In this document: positions 7,320 through 16,527 of the stretch, piece after piece
Numbering within the stretch: the stretch's first letter is position 1
How the letters are laid out: each line of letters starts with the position of its first letter
From: an uncultured Bacteroidales bacterium
GTDB lineage: Bacteria; Bacteroidota; Bacteroidia; Bacteroidales; Paludibacteraceae
Reading direction: 5' to 3'
Assembly: GCA_902780235.1 (NCBI GenBank)
Contig: CACZEL010000018.1
Span: 1 to 42,838 of the forward strand
DNA length: 42,838 nt
The notes under the pieces: generated by a model
Told to the model about the DNA's origin: nothing
Seen by the model: the letters and a program-made list of their open reading frames with translations, nothing else
Databases searched by the model: none
Translations under genes and position numbers: made by a program

Positions 7320-8467
7320 AATAAAGGAATTACTTTTTCTAATTGATTACTGCGGCTACCTTTGAGCAACACATGATAGCCGATAAGGGGTTCTTTTTGC
7401 AGGTACTCGCATAGTGCTTCAACATCGTCAAAAATCGGATAAGGCGCGGTGGTCTGCTTGTATTCTTCGCCAACGAGTAGCACCTTGTCCGCCTTACGCT
7501 CCAATAACATATTGACGATATTCTGATGCTCCAAATGGCTATAGTCCCCCAACTCACGCATGGCTCCGAGGATATAACAGTTTCCTTTGAAGGCATTGAT
7601 CGCGGCCTGCATGGACGTCGGGTTCGCGTTATAGGCATCTACGACCAGCGCATTGCGCTCGGTCTGCATGAACTGCGAACGATTGTTCGAAGGGACATAG
7701 GCGCGAATAGCAGCCAAGGCCTCCTCTTCGCTGATACCGAAATGTTTACCGACACAGATCGCCGCAGAAATATTCTCCGCGTTATAGGCTCCAACAAGGT
7801 GCGTACCTTCCGGCATCATGCCCGTTTGGTATGCAACCGTCTTCAAGTCACCCGCCATCTGCGCCAGATAGGGATTATCCGTATTTCGGAAACAATAACC
7901 GCCATGCGTACGCAAGTAGTCATACAACTCCGCTTTGGTTGCCATCACCCCTTCGAAAGAACCGAAGCCCTGCAAGTGCGCTTTGCCTACGTTGGTGATC
8001 AGACCGAAATCAGGTTCGGCAATGTCCACCAGCTCCTTGATGTCACCCGGGTGACTGGCTCCCATCTCCACGATCGCCATTTCGTGCGCGCTCGTAATAG
8101 ATAATAAGGTGAGGGGCACACCCAATTGATTATTCAGATTGCCCTGCGTGTAATAAAGATTGTACTTCGTACTGAGCACCGCCGCACAGAGTTCCTTGGT
8201 CGTCGTCTTTCCGTTCGTACCGGTGATACCCAAAATCGGCAAACCTAACGCACGACGCCAAGCACGCGCCAAATCCTGCAACTCTTTCAACGCGTTCTCA
8301 CCGCAAATCACATATTCCGCACCCTCCGCTTTCGCCTGCTCCACAAATGCGTTTCCGTCAAAATGTTCACCTTTGAGCGCCACGAAAACACAGCCGGGAG
8401 TTACCTTCCTACTGTCCGTCGTGACACAAAGCGCGTCTTTGCCTTTTATCAAAAAATCCCAGTTCAT
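7316..8467 (-). CDS. murF: UDP-N-acetylmuramoyl-tripeptide--D-Ala-D-Ala ligase, compact form
   Basis: 383 residues, against about 430-450 usual for MurF. It adds D-Ala-D-Ala to the UDP-MurNAc tripeptide in the cytoplasm. Motifs: the N-terminal substrate domain with DSRKVTPGCVFVALKG, the ATP loop GITGTNGKTTTKE, then ITNVGKAHLQGFGS, GAYNAENISAAI and DAYNANPTSM. The central domain is short. After VAYQTG only about six residues precede the LVGAYNAENI motif, where most MurF proteins have some 45-50 residues of beta structure. The ATP, Mg and tripeptide motifs remain, so activity is likely. It has its own promoter (8491-8522) and a GGA ribosome-binding site. Confidence 0.93.
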   Translation of the reverse strand: MNWDFLIKGKDALCVTTDSRKVTPGCVFVALKGEHFDGNAFVEQAKAEGAEYVICGENALKELQDLARAWRRALGLPILGITGTNGKTTTKELCAAVLSTKYNLYYTQGNLNNQLGVPLTLLSITSAHEMAIVEMGASHPGDIKELVDIAEPDFGLITNVGKAHLQGFGSFEGVMATKAELYDYLRTHGGYCFRNTDNPYLAQMAGDLKTVAYQTGMMPEGTHLVGAYNAENISAAICVGKHFGISEEEALAAIRAYVPSNNRSQFMQTERNALVVDAYNANPTSMQAAINAFKGNCYILGAMRELGDYSHLEHQNIVNMLLERKADKVLLVGEEYKQTTAPYPIFDDVEALCEYLQKEPLIGYHVLLKGSRSNQLEKVIPLL

Positions 8468-8490
8468 TCAATCATTTCCAATTTTGCTTG

Positions 8491-8522
8491 CAAAATTACT
8501 GCTTTTTTTTGACATGTGCAAG
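8491..8522 (-). promoter_or_regulatory. Promoter of murF
   Basis: On the minus strand CTTG (8519-8522) stands in for TTTG, then a 20-nt spacer with A8-GCAG and TAATTTTG (8491-8498). The leader before the murF ATG is under 25 nt. Confidence 0.75.
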
Positions 8523-8530
8523 TAAAAGTA

Positions 8531-8565
8531 AAAAAAAATCCGAGACGCGGTTGGCATCTCGGATT
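8531..8565 (-). terminator. Terminator of the long dnaN-to-MFS operon
   Basis: AATCCGAGA (8537-8545) and TCTCGGATT (8557-8565) form a 9-bp stem, with a 9-nt T-run on the minus strand. It lies 12 nt past the MFS stop codon and just upstream of the murF promoter. Confidence 0.88.
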
Positions 8566-8576
8566 AGAAATTTAGA

Positions 8577-9962
8577 TTACTCTTCTTTTTTCTTCTTTTT
8601 GTTCGGAAGCTCGAGACCGTAGTTCTTGCGACGATCTTCAACCTTGAGCGCGAGACTCAAAAGGAAGGCGAGTACGCCGAAAGAAGCAAAGACAGCCATC
8701 GGAACGAGGTAACCGTTGGTAGCTACACGCAGTTTACCGATAAGCAGCGGTACCAAGCAAAGACCTATATTCTGCACCCAGAAAATGAGGCAGTAAGCCG
8801 AACCCAGCACTTTCTCATCGATGATCTTCGGTACAGACGGCCACATCGATGCCGGAACCAGCGAGAAGCTGACACCTAACACGAGAATCGTGACAAGGGC
8901 AAGCGTCTTGCTCGGGTACATCGGCAGTACGAACGCGAAGACACTATGGCAAACGATCATGATGACCGCACCGATCAGCATCATAGATGCCCCTTTACCC
9001 TTATAGTCGATAAACGCACCCAAGAACGGCGTGAGAACCATCGCGAGTATCGGGAACCATTTGAATAAACCTGCAGCCTCCGCATTGGAGATAGAAAGGG
9101 TCTCTTCGAGGAAGTTCGTCGCAAAACGCTGGAACGGGAAGATAGCCGAATAATAGAGCACGCAGAGCAGCGCTACAATCCAGAACATTTTTGACTTGAA
9201 GATCTGACCCAGATCCGATACATGGAACTCATCCTCCGGATCCTTAACCGCCGTCGCTTCACCGATAGCAACCAATTGATTGTCAAAGGTCTTATCCATG
9301 ATGGTGAACACGAAGAAGTTCAGCAAGCCTACTACCAAAAGGAGAGACGCGAAGAGCAGCGGTGCAGTAATCGAGTTTGTGCCATCTACTGCGAAATGCG
9401 CACTCAACATCGGCGAGAACCACATAGCTGCGAACACACCGAGACGAGCAATTGCCATCTCCAGACCCATAGCGAGCGCCATCTCTTTGCCTTTGAACCA
9501 CTTGGCAAGGATCTTACTTACCGTCGTTCCCGCCATCTCACAGCCGCAGCCGAAGATCATAAAACCGAACATCGCCAGTTTGGCAGAACCGGGCATGGAC
9601 GGCCACCAAGCGTTGAGCCATTCCACTGTATTAGCCTCAGCCCATGAGATACCGAAATATTTGATACCTGCGCCGATAACCATCAGGCTGGCGGAGAGCA
9701 GACCCGTGAAACGGACACCCATCTTATCGAGGATGATACCGGCGATGATGAGAAAACCGAACACATTGAGCAGGAACTCACCTGCCGCGTATGTACCGAA
9801 CACACCATGATCCCAACCGAGCGAGTCGTTGAGAAGCGATGCCAGAGGCGAGAGGATGTCCACGAACATATATGCGAAGAACATCATCGACGCCACGAGG
9901 ACGAGGACAGTCCAACGCGCTGCTGCGCTGTCACGCAGGGTTTGTTGAATCTTTTTTTCCAT
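8577..9962 (-). CDS. Major facilitator superfamily transporter
   Basis: 461 residues with about twelve membrane helices and a lysine-rich cytoplasmic tail (NKKKKKEE). The loop between helices 2 and 3 has the MFS motif-A-like stretch GIILDKMGVR, and helix 4 is preceded by SKILAKWFKGKEMALAMGLE, a helical stretch common in the NarK/MFSD1-like branch. The substrate cannot be inferred; MFSD1-like dipeptide export or anion uptake are both possible. It is the last gene of the long operon and its start lies inside the 40-codon ORF upstream, so it is translationally coupled. Confidence 0.88.
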   Translation of the reverse strand: MEKKIQQTLRDSAAARWTVLVLVASMMFFAYMFVDILSPLASLLNDSLGWDHGVFGTYAAGEFLLNVFGFLIIAGIILDKMGVRFTGLLSASLMVIGAGIKYFGISWAEANTVEWLNAWWPSMPGSAKLAMFGFMIFGCGCEMAGTTVSKILAKWFKGKEMALAMGLEMAIARLGVFAAMWFSPMLSAHFAVDGTNSITAPLLFASLLLVVGLLNFFVFTIMDKTFDNQLVAIGEATAVKDPEDEFHVSDLGQIFKSKMFWIVALLCVLYYSAIFPFQRFATNFLEETLSISNAEAAGLFKWFPILAMVLTPFLGAFIDYKGKGASMMLIGAVIMIVCHSVFAFVLPMYPSKTLALVTILVLGVSFSLVPASMWPSVPKIIDEKVLGSAYCLIFWVQNIGLCLVPLLIGKLRVATNGYLVPMAVFASFGVLAFLLSLALKVEDRRKNYGLELPNKKKKKEE

Positions 9963-10053
9963 GATTGTAGGAGTATTTGGATTTTTTCTTGAGCCATTCT
10001 GCCTTTTTCTTCTCGTATTCAGCGTAATGACTCTCTAAATAGCCATCAGCCAT
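9931..10053 (-). CDS. Small basic protein of 40 residues, hypothetical
   Basis: The ATG at 10051-10053 is 1 nt after the skp stop. The product starts MADGYLESHYAEYEKKKAEW and is strongly charged, with a Lys/Glu helix and a His/Lys-rich end. The last 11 codons overlap the start of the MFS gene in another frame. Small proteins with a YLExHYxEYExxKxxWLKKK pattern seem familiar from Bacteroidales, but I cannot name a family. The exact packing between skp and the MFS gene favours a real gene. It could also act mainly as a translational coupler for the MFS start. Confidence 0.5.
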   Translation of the reverse strand: MADGYLESHYAEYEKKKAEWLKKKSKYSYNHGKKDSTNPA

Positions 10054-10054
10054 A

Positions 10055-10546
10055 TTACTTGATGCCCAGTTCTTTCTTAACGGAAGGAGTAGCGTCAATA
10101 GCATCAGCTCCGATATGAACCATCGCTGCAGAGTCGAAGATATAGGTATATCCTTCGCGCTCACCGACAGCCTTGATGGCCTTGGTCATCTTCTCATGAA
10201 CGGGTGCAAGGAGTTCTTGCTGCTGACGTTGGATATCCTGCTCTGCGATCTGATAGAACTGCTGCAGACGTTGTTGCATCTCCTGCAACTCTTGCTGACG
10301 AACCTGCTTGATGGCGTCAGTCATCGTTGCTTCCTGTGCCTGATAGTCCTGATATTTCTTCTGGATCTCCTCGGTCATCGAGGTTACCTGACTCTCATAC
10401 TGGGACTGGATCGTGTCCATTTTGAGTTTAACTTGCGCTACTTCAGGCATTTGTGTGAAGAGCTCTTGACTGTTGATGTGACCAAATTTCTGTGCGCTGG
10501 CAAGCATCGGCAAGGCCAGCAAAACTGCAATAATAATTTTTTTCAT
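10055..10546 (-). CDS. skp: Skp/OmpH-family periplasmic chaperone (second copy)
   Basis: 163 residues. Signal peptide 1-19 (ending LASAQ), then the Skp fold: a short strand with KFGHINSQELFTQMP, two long Gln/Glu-rich helices (about 40-125) that form the tentacle coiled coil, and the returning strand GYTYIFDSAA. Skp trimers hold unfolded outer-membrane proteins in the periplasm before delivery to BamA, whose gene is two genes upstream. Tandem skp copies are the rule in Bacteroidetes. It lies 45 nt after the first skp gene and 1 nt before the 40-codon ORF. Confidence 0.93.
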   Translation of the reverse strand: MKKIIIAVLLALPMLASAQKFGHINSQELFTQMPEVAQVKLKMDTIQSQYESQVTSMTEEIQKKYQDYQAQEATMTDAIKQVRQQELQEMQQRLQQFYQIAEQDIQRQQQELLAPVHEKMTKAIKAVGEREGYTYIFDSAAMVHIGADAIDATPSVKKELGIK

Positions 10547-10591
10547 TGTTATAATTAATTTTTCGTTATTTCGTAATTACGTCATGACGGG

Positions 10592-11110
10592 TTATTTCGC
10601 GCCAAGTTTTCGGAGCACTTGATCCGAAATGTCCAACTTGGAGGACATATAGATGAGCGAAGGATCTGCCGATCGGTCTTTGACCACCTCGATACGTTTC
10701 TCGCTCGCAAGATCCTGAATGGCGTTGTATATCTCGTCTTGGATCGGCTTGATGAGCGCTTCGCGCTTCTTGTACAACTCGCCATCCTGACCGAAATACT
10801 TACGTTTGAGTTCAAGCACCTCGTTCTCTTTCTTGACGATTTCCTGTTCGCGCTCGGCACGCATGGTCTCGCTTAGGAAGATCTGCTCGGTCTGATAGTT
10901 AGTCGCAAGCACACGCGCTTCCTGTTGAGCAGCATCAATCTCTTTCTGCCAGCGCTTGGAGAGCATCGCCAACTGCTCATTCGCCTGCTCGTACTGAGGC
11001 AGGTTCTTCAGGATATAACTCATGTCAATAAACGCTACTGACTGATCTTTAGCAAAAGTCGTGCCAATTGCCATCACGCTGACGAATAATAGTATAATGA
11101 TTCTTTTCAT
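10592..11110 (-). CDS. skp: Skp/OmpH-family periplasmic chaperone (first copy)
   Basis: 172 residues with a signal peptide (about 1-20, ending GTTFAK), the SVAFIDMSYILKNLP strand-turn typical of OmpH, and a long charged helical hairpin (about 42-130). It ends in a strand with RIEVVKDRSADPSLIYMSSKLDISD. It works with BamA in outer-membrane protein assembly. Its ribosome-binding site (GAAAGG, about 10 nt before the ATG) is supplied by a heptamer array filling the 39-nt gap behind bamA. Confidence 0.93.
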   Translation of the reverse strand: MKRIIILLFVSVMAIGTTFAKDQSVAFIDMSYILKNLPQYEQANEQLAMLSKRWQKEIDAAQQEARVLATNYQTEQIFLSETMRAEREQEIVKKENEVLELKRKYFGQDGELYKKREALIKPIQDEIYNAIQDLASEKRIEVVKDRSADPSLIYMSSKLDISDQVLRKLGAK

Positions 11111-11112
11111 AA

Positions 11113-11152
11113 CTTTAACCTTTCAACTTTCAATTTTCACCTTTCACCTTTA
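11113..11152. repeat. Heptamer array (AAAGGTG words) between bamA and skp
   Basis: On the minus strand AAAGGTG, AAAGGTG, AAAATTG, AAAGTTG and AAAGGTT run at a strict 7-nt period from the bamA stop to within 5 nt of the skp start, and include its purine-rich ribosome-binding site. Confidence 0.85.
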
Positions 11153-13753
11153 TAGTTCTTGTCCCAAAACGAAGTGGAACTGACTTCCGCCGTACTGTTT
11201 GGATCCGTTGATCTCATCGAAGCCCCATCCCCAGTCGATACCGAGCAAACCGAACATCGGAAGGAAGATACGGACACCCAAACCAGCCGAACGCTTGAGG
11301 TTGAACGGGTTATACTCGCGAATATCGGAGAAGCAGTTACCGGCCTCCAGGAACACATGCGCCCAGATAGTCGCACTCTGCTCCAACGAGATCGGGTAAC
11401 GAAGCTCCATCGTAAACTTGTTATACAAATAACCCATATTACGTCCGGTAGCCACATCGTACGGCGTCAACGAACCCGACGAGTAACCACGCATAGCAAC
11501 GTACTCGGTCGCATAACTCGTATAACTTGACATTCCGTCACCGCCCATATAATAAGTCTCGAAAGGCGACTTCAGGTTGTTATTGTAATGTCCCAAATAA
11601 CCGAACTCTGCACGGGTCATAAGAACCAACTTGCTGTCTTTGGTAAGCGGAGTGAAGACCTTTCCGGTGAATTTCCACTTATGGTACTCAATAAGATGGT
11701 ATTTCTCATTGACCGTCATATTCGCATAGTCAGCAGGGAAGAAGAGCGACCAAGGCGGCGTGATCTTGAGTCCCAACGTGAACTGCGAACCGCGACGCGT
11801 ATAGATCGGGTTGTCAATAGACGAACGGCTGAGTTGCAGGTTGAGCGCCAAGTTATGACTCGTACCGTTCGAGATGAGCAGGTACGGCCAGTCTTTCATC
11901 ATGTACATCTGGTAACTCAACTCGCCGTAGAACATGAAATAGTCGTCCGGCCAGCGCAGACGCTTACCGTATCCGACCGATACTCCGAGTGTACGCAGGT
12001 AGATATCTTTATCGGCCTCAGCCTCAGCGAGTTGCTGGTAATAATTGCTGTTACCCGAATAATAGTAATAACTCGAATAAGTGTTATAGAGGTTCTGGTA
12101 TGCCTCTCTATACCGCTTCGAATAGCCGGTCTGGTTCGCAAAATAGATCGAAGCACTCAGACTGTTCGGTCGCTTACCACCGAGCCAAGGCTCCAAGAAC
12201 GAAAGCGATGCCGACGTATAATATATACCGTTCGTGCGCGCGTTAATGGAGAAAGTCTGTCCTTCGCCCTGCGGCACGATACGATACGCTTTCTTGTTAA
12301 ACAGATTCTGGATGGCGAAGTTGGTGAATTTCAATCCCAACGAACCGACAAGACCGGTCGCTCCCCAGCCTAACGAGAACTCGATCTGGTCACTCGACTT
12401 CGTCTCCAACTGATAGGTAATATCCACCGTTCCCTCTTCCGGATTCGGCTGAATATCAGGCACTAACTTCTCTTGGTCAAAGTGACCCATCTGCGCCAAC
12501 TCACGAAGCGAACGCATAATGTCCGATTGCGAATAGAGTTGTCCCGGCTTCGTGTATAACTCACGCCGAACCACATGCTCATACACGCGGGTGTTTCCGA
12601 CGATTTTCACCTCATTGATAGTAGCCGGCTTGCCCTCATAAATACGCATCTCGAAGTCAATTGAGTCATTCTCCACATTCGTCTCAATAGGCTCCACGTT
12701 AAAGAAGAGGTATCCGTTGTCGGTATACAGTTTGCTGACAGCATCATCGTCTCCGTTCAAACGGTCGTTGAGGGTCTTCAGATTATACACATCGCCGGGT
12801 TTGACACCCAAAGTCATGTCCAAATACTCGTACGGATAAACCGTGTTTCCTACCCATTTGACAGAACGAATATAGTATTTATCTCCTTCGGAGATCGTCA
12901 TATAGACATCAACGCGAGTCGGATCTTCGGGGTTCGGCACCACAGAGTCAGCCACAATATAAGCATCTCTATAACCATACTCGTTGTACTTCTCGATAAC
13001 GGCTGCCTTGTCTTTCTCATACTCCTCGGTAACGAATTTCTTGGTCCGGAAAAGGTTGATGATATTATTATCATTCGTCTTTTTCATCGCCTTGTTGATC
13101 TGCACATCCGTCAAGGCTTCGTTACCCGTGATATAGATCTTACCGACCTTGGTCTTCACTTTCTTGTCCACACCTACCAGCACACGCACATAGCCCGGAT
13201 GATCCGGATCTTCGCGCTGTACCACATGTACCTCCGCATTGTGAAAACCTTTCTCAGCGAAATATTTCTTGATGACCGTCTTCGCGTGATCTTCAAGGTT
13301 CGGCGTCATCTGCGAACCCTGACGAATACCGGCCTTAACCTCAATATCCTCTTTCTCACTCTTCTTGAGACCCTCATAACGCACCTCACTCACACGGGGA
13401 CGCTGCTCCAACTGAATGACCAGCCAGATCTTATTCCCCTCTATTTTACGGGCTTTGATCTTCACATTCGAGAACAAGCCTTGTTTCCAGAAACGCCGTA
13501 TAGCCTTCGTGATCTGGTCTCCCGGCACTTCAATCTTGTCTCCAACGGCTAAACCGGAGAAGCCGATAAGCACAAAATCCTCGTAACTGTCCGCTCCCTC
13601 AACCTCGATATTGGCGATCTCGTACGTCTTACGCGTCATGCCGTACTCAATATCCTGCGCGAAAGCGCCGACACTGAATACCAAGAATAATACTATCTTA
13701 ATGAATCTGTTCACTTGTTTTCCCAAATCTTCTTTCACGTTTCTGATAATCAA
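11150..13753 (-). CDS. bamA: BamA outer-membrane protein assembly factor
   Basis: 867 residues. After the signal peptide (ending VGAFAQ) come about five POTRA domains (roughly residues 45-440; for example [20 protein letters not shown] opens the first), then the 16-strand barrel (about 460-867). The VRGYSS-type loop motif appears as [10 protein letters not shown], and the protein ends in an aromatic strand, [10 protein letters not shown]. BamA inserts beta-barrel proteins into the outer membrane. The frame opens 56 nt inside uppS with ATG at 13753. A GTG at 13714 (giving [10 protein letters not shown]) is a more typical signal-peptide start. Context with skp, skp, uppS and porG matches the Porphyromonas Omp85 locus. 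Confidence 0.96.
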   Translation of the reverse strand: MIIRNVKEDLGKQVNRFIKIVLFLVFSVGAFAQDIEYGMTRKTYEIANIEVEGADSYEDFVLIGFSGLAVGDKIEVPGDQITKAIRRFWKQGLFSNVKIKARKIEGNKIWLVIQLEQRPRVSEVRYEGLKKSEKEDIEVKAGIRQGSQMTPNLEDHAKTVIKKYFAEKGFHNAEVHVVQREDPDHPGYVRVLVGVDKKVKTKVGKIYITGNEALTDVQINKAMKKTNDNNIINLFRTKKFVTEEYEKDKAAVIEKYNEYGYRDAYIVADSVVPNPEDPTRVDVYMTISEGDKYYIRSVKWVGNTVYPYEYLDMTLGVKPGDVYNLKTLNDRLNGDDDAVSKLYTDNGYLFFNVEPIETNVENDSIDFEMRIYEGKPATINEVKIVGNTRVYEHVVRRELYTKPGQLYSQSDIMRSLRELAQMGHFDQEKLVPDIQPNPEEGTVDITYQLETKSSDQIEFSLGWGATGLVGSLGLKFTNFAIQNLFNKKAYRIVPQGEGQTFSINARTNGIYYTSASLSFLEPWLGGKRPNSLSASIYFANQTGYSKRYREAYQNLYNTYSSYYYYSGNSNYYQQLAEAEADKDIYLRTLGVSVGYGKRLRWPDDYFMFYGELSYQMYMMKDWPYLLISNGTSHNLALNLQLSRSSIDNPIYTRRGSQFTLGLKITPPWSLFFPADYANMTVNEKYHLIEYHKWKFTGKVFTPLTKDSKLVLMTRAEFGYLGHYNNNLKSPFETYYMGGDGMSSYTSYATEYVAMRGYSSGSLTPYDVATGRNMGYLYNKFTMELRYPISLEQSATIWAHVFLEAGNCFSDIREYNPFNLKRSAGLGVRIFLPMFGLLGIDWGWGFDEINGSKQYGGSQFHFVLGQEL

Positions 13754-14438
13754 CTATGGCTTTATAGAACTCCTCTTCGGTGAATTCCGGCCAGAGACAA
13801 TCGGTAAAATACAATTCACTGTACGCCAATTGCCATAACAGGAAATTGCTGATGCGATATTCACCGCTGGTACGAATCAGCAAGTCCGGATCCGGCATCT
13901 CACGCGTGGTCATCAGCGAAGAGACAAGCTGCTCGTTCACGTCTTCGGGACGCAAATGACCGTTCTGCGCTTCGCGTACGGCTTGACGAACCGCCTCGGT
14001 GATCTCCCAACGGGCCGAATAACTGAGCGCAATAACCATCGTCAGACCGGTATTCTTACTCGTCTCGTCGATGCAGCCCAAGAATTTCTGACGTGTTCCT
14101 TCGGGCAGACGCTCGATGTCACCGATGGTCTGCAACCGAACGTTGTTATTCATCAGCGTCGGCGTCTCTTTGACGATCGTATCCACTAACAACGTCATCA
14201 ATGCATCGACCTCCTCTTTGGGGCGATTCCAGTTCTCCGTACTGAACGTGTATAACGTCAGATACTCCACGCCTAATTTCGTCGCTGCAACGGTGATATT
14301 ATGCACGGTCTCCACGCCTTGTTTATGACCGAACATACGCGCGAGGCCTTGTTTCTTCGCCCATCTGCCGTTACCGTCCATGATGATGGCGATATGCCGA
14401 GGCAGACGCTCTTTGTCTATTTGTTCCCTATAATCCAT
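13698..14438 (-). CDS. uppS: Undecaprenyl diphosphate synthase (cis-prenyltransferase)
   Basis: 246 residues from the ATG at 14436-14438. It makes the C55 lipid carrier for peptidoglycan and O-antigen. Family motifs: [18 protein letters not shown] (catalytic Asp), [30 protein letters not shown] and the final [20 protein letters not shown] and LWPEF. The open frame extends 19 codons further upstream from a TTG, but that part overlaps porG and is not family-like. Start spacing to the porG stop is 4 nt. The end overlaps the bamA start, consistent with coupled translation. Confidence 0.97.
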   Translation of the reverse strand: MDYREQIDKERLPRHIAIIMDGNGRWAKKQGLARMFGHKQGVETVHNITVAATKLGVEYLTLYTFSTENWNRPKEEVDALMTLLVDTIVKETPTLMNNNVRLQTIGDIERLPEGTRQKFLGCIDETSKNTGLTMVIALSYSARWEITEAVRQAVREAQNGHLRPEDVNEQLVSSLMTTREMPDPDLLIRTSGEYRISNFLLWQLAYSELYFTDCLWPEFTEEEFYKAIVDYQKRERRFGKTSEQIH

Positions 14439-14442
14439 GATC

Positions 14443-15153
14443 TTACCAATTACAAATCTTGCACGCTTTGGGAGCCTGCACGAACTCAAACACAAGACCG
14501 GCGGTTAACATACCCGTCACGTCGCAGTTCATCCAGTTCCAACCGTTCATGTGATATTTGTTATTCAGTTCATTCTTCCCTTCCAAATCATCCGCAAAAT
14601 AAATATTATGTTGCCAAGCGATGTTCAATCCGCAATGTTCGGAGAACTTCCACTTGAAGCCTATGCCCAACGGGATATATCCCGATGCACTCATTTTCTC
14701 TTTTCCCACGCCGGACACACCTGCCCCAAGACCGATGAAGATATACGGCGTGTAAGGTTTGATGCGGCTGTCGTTCAGGTTCGTCTCGCCGAAACGGAAG
14801 AAATTGAACTCTGCCATCACATCGGCGTTCACCAGTTGGCTCTGCCATTTAGTGTCCAGTTTCTCGCCGCGCATCGTATAATCATAGCCCATGATACGCT
14901 GCCCTGACACTTTCGCCTGTATCGCCCATCTTTTGGTGAACTTATACCGGAAATGCAGCCCATACGCCTCCAACGGGTGCATGAAGATATGTGGCGCAGC
15001 ATCGCCCACATAATACCCGCAACCTGCCTGTACACCCAGTTCACAGATATACGTCTGACCCTGCGCACAGAGAGGTGAAAGGTGAAAAGTGAAAGGTGAA
15101 AGGAGCGCCATCACCAACACAATTATCCGATATATTTTCCTTTCAATTTTCAT
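14443..15153 (-). CDS. porG: PorG-like type IX secretion outer-membrane protein (DUF6089)
   Basis: 236 residues. A signal peptide (ending LCAQG) precedes an outer-membrane beta-barrel: [67 protein letters not shown] and [20 protein letters not shown] are alternating amphipathic strands typical of the PorG family. In Porphyromonas gingivalis porG (PG0189) sits directly next to uppS and the Omp85 gene, the same order as here, which makes this the best call. PorG is part of the PorK/N ring assembly of the type IX system. The ATG at 15151-15153 is preferred to an upstream TTG. The signal-peptide core ([10 protein letters not shown]) is encoded by a heptamer array. Confidence 0.82.
   Translation of the reverse strand: MKIERKIYRIIVLVMALLSPFTFHLSPLCAQGQTYICELGVQAGCGYYVGDAAPHIFMHPLEAYGLHFRYKFTKRWAIQAKVSGQRIMGYDYTMRGEKLDTKWQSQLVNADVMAEFNFFRFGETNLNDSRIKPYTPYIFIGLGAGVSGVGKEKMSASGYIPLGIGFKWKFSEHCGLNIAWQHNIYFADDLEGKNELNNKYHMNGWNWMNCDVTGMLTAGLVFEFVQAPKACKICNW
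15072..15105. repeat. Heptamer array forming the porG signal-peptide core
   Basis: On the porG coding strand CCTTTCA, CCTTTCA, CTTTTCA and CCTTTCA follow at a 7-nt period. It is the same word family as the AAAGGTG arrays, but in inverse orientation. Confidence 0.85.
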
Positions 15154-15171
15154 TTCCAATTTTCAATTCCC
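15138..15171. repeat. Heptamer array (GAAAATT words) over the porG start
   Basis: On the minus strand GAATTGA, AAATTGG, AAATGAA and AATTGAA form a near-regular 6-7 nt array that spans the radA-porG gap and encodes the first porG codons (MKIERK). Confidence 0.7.
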
Positions 15172-16527
15172 CTTTATCAATAACCGAAATGCATCTGTCA
15201 CTCGTTTGACCGGTACTATCTCTATAGTAAATCGTTTACAGTCAATCTTCTGTTCTGCAGGAATCATGATTCGCTTAAAGCCCAATTTCTGCGCCTCAGC
15301 GATACGCTGTTCGATTCGGTTAACCGATCGGATCTCACCTGCCAAACCCACTTCGCCACAAAGGCATGTACTCGGATCCAACGCAATATCCATGTTACTG
15401 CTCAGCACAGCCGCCAAGACCGCCAAGTCAATAGCCGGGTCTTGTACCCTTAATCCGCCGGCGATATTCAGGAATACATCTTTCTGCAGCAACTTAAACC
15501 CTACGCGTTTCTCCAGCACTGCCAACAACATGTTCAATCGTCTGCCGTCAAACCCTGTGGAGGAACGTTGAGGTGTACCGTACGCTGCCGATGAGACCAG
15601 TGCCTGCACCTCAATCAAGAACGGCCGCACACCTTCCACCGCCGCAGCAATAGCGATGCCGCTTAGTCCTTCGCGCGACGTAGAAAGCAACAACTCCGAT
15701 GGGTTCGTTACCTCTCGCAAACCGTCTTGTCGCATCTCATAGATACCCAACTCAGAGGTCGAACCGAAACGGTTCTTCTGCGCCCGCAGGATTCGGTACA
15801 TATACTGCTGATCGCCTTCGAACTGAAGCACGGTGTCCACGATATGTTCCAGCACTTTCGGTCCGGCCAGCGACCCCTCTTTGTTGATATGTCCGATGAT
15901 GATAAACGGAATATTACGCGTCTTGGCAAAATCCAATATCCGTGCCGCACACTCGCGCACTTGACTCAACGAACCGATAGAAGCCTCAATAGCATCGGTG
16001 CCTACCGTCTGAATCGAATCAATCACCACGATCTCGGGTTCTAACTCTTTGACTTGCTCCAAGATACGCTCCAGCGATGTCTCCGCAGAGATATACAGGT
16101 TCTCCGCATTGCCCGCTAACCGTTCGGCACGCAGTTTCAACTGCTTCGCACTCTCTTCACCCGAAGCGTAGAAGGTCTTGCGCTCCCCCATCTGCATCAA
16201 CACTTGCAATGCTAACGTCGATTTACCGATACCGGGTTCACCGCCCAACAACACCAGACTTCCGGGCACTAAACCGCCACCCAACACGCGGTTCAACTCT
16301 CCGTTGCACATGTCGATCCGCATCTCGTTCGTCGCTACCACATCTTGCAGACGCTGAGGAAGATTACTTCCGAGATTTCGAGATCTCGATACTTCGACAC
16401 CTCGACCTTTTTCGATCACTTCCTCTTCATACGTTCCCCACTCTCCGCAAACCGGACAGCGACCGAGCAGCTGCGGGGCCTTAGCTCCGCAGGACGAACA
16501 GACATATTGTATCGTTGCTTTTGCCAT
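15163..16527 (-). CDS. radA: DNA repair protein RadA (Sms)
   Basis: 454 residues, normal length. RadA is a hexameric RecA-like helicase that promotes branch migration in recombination. An N-terminal C4 zinc finger (CSSCGAKAPQLLGRCPVCGEW) precedes the ATPase domain with Walker A GGEPGIGKST, Walker B IVVIDSIQT and the RadA-specific KNRFGSTSELGIYEM. A C-terminal Lon-like domain follows. The linker between zinc finger and ATPase (about residues 35-52, EKGRGVEVSRSRNLG) is encoded by an octamer array of TCGA-led words. The gene overlaps the rnz stop by 1 nt. Confidence 0.97.
   Translation of the reverse strand: MAKATIQYVCSSCGAKAPQLLGRCPVCGEWGTYEEEVIEKGRGVEVSRSRNLGSNLPQRLQDVVATNEMRIDMCNGELNRVLGGGLVPGSLVLLGGEPGIGKSTLALQVLMQMGERKTFYASGEESAKQLKLRAERLAGNAENLYISAETSLERILEQVKELEPEIVVIDSIQTVGTDAIEASIGSLSQVRECAARILDFAKTRNIPFIIIGHINKEGSLAGPKVLEHIVDTVLQFEGDQQYMYRILRAQKNRFGSTSELGIYEMRQDGLREVTNPSELLLSTSREGLSGIAIAAAVEGVRPFLIEVQALVSSAAYGTPQRSSTGFDGRRLNMLLAVLEKRVGFKLLQKDVFLNIAGGLRVQDPAIDLAVLAAVLSSNMDIALDPSTCLCGEVGLAGEIRSVNRIEQRIAEAQKLGFKRIMIPAEQKIDCKRFTIEIVPVKRVTDAFRLLIKGN
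16370..16416. repeat. In-frame octamer array in radA (TCGAnnnn words)
   Basis: On the coding strand TCGAGGTG, TCGAAGTA, TCGAGATC, TCGAAATC and TCGG recur every 8 nt. The array encodes the linker after the zinc finger. Confidence 0.7.
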
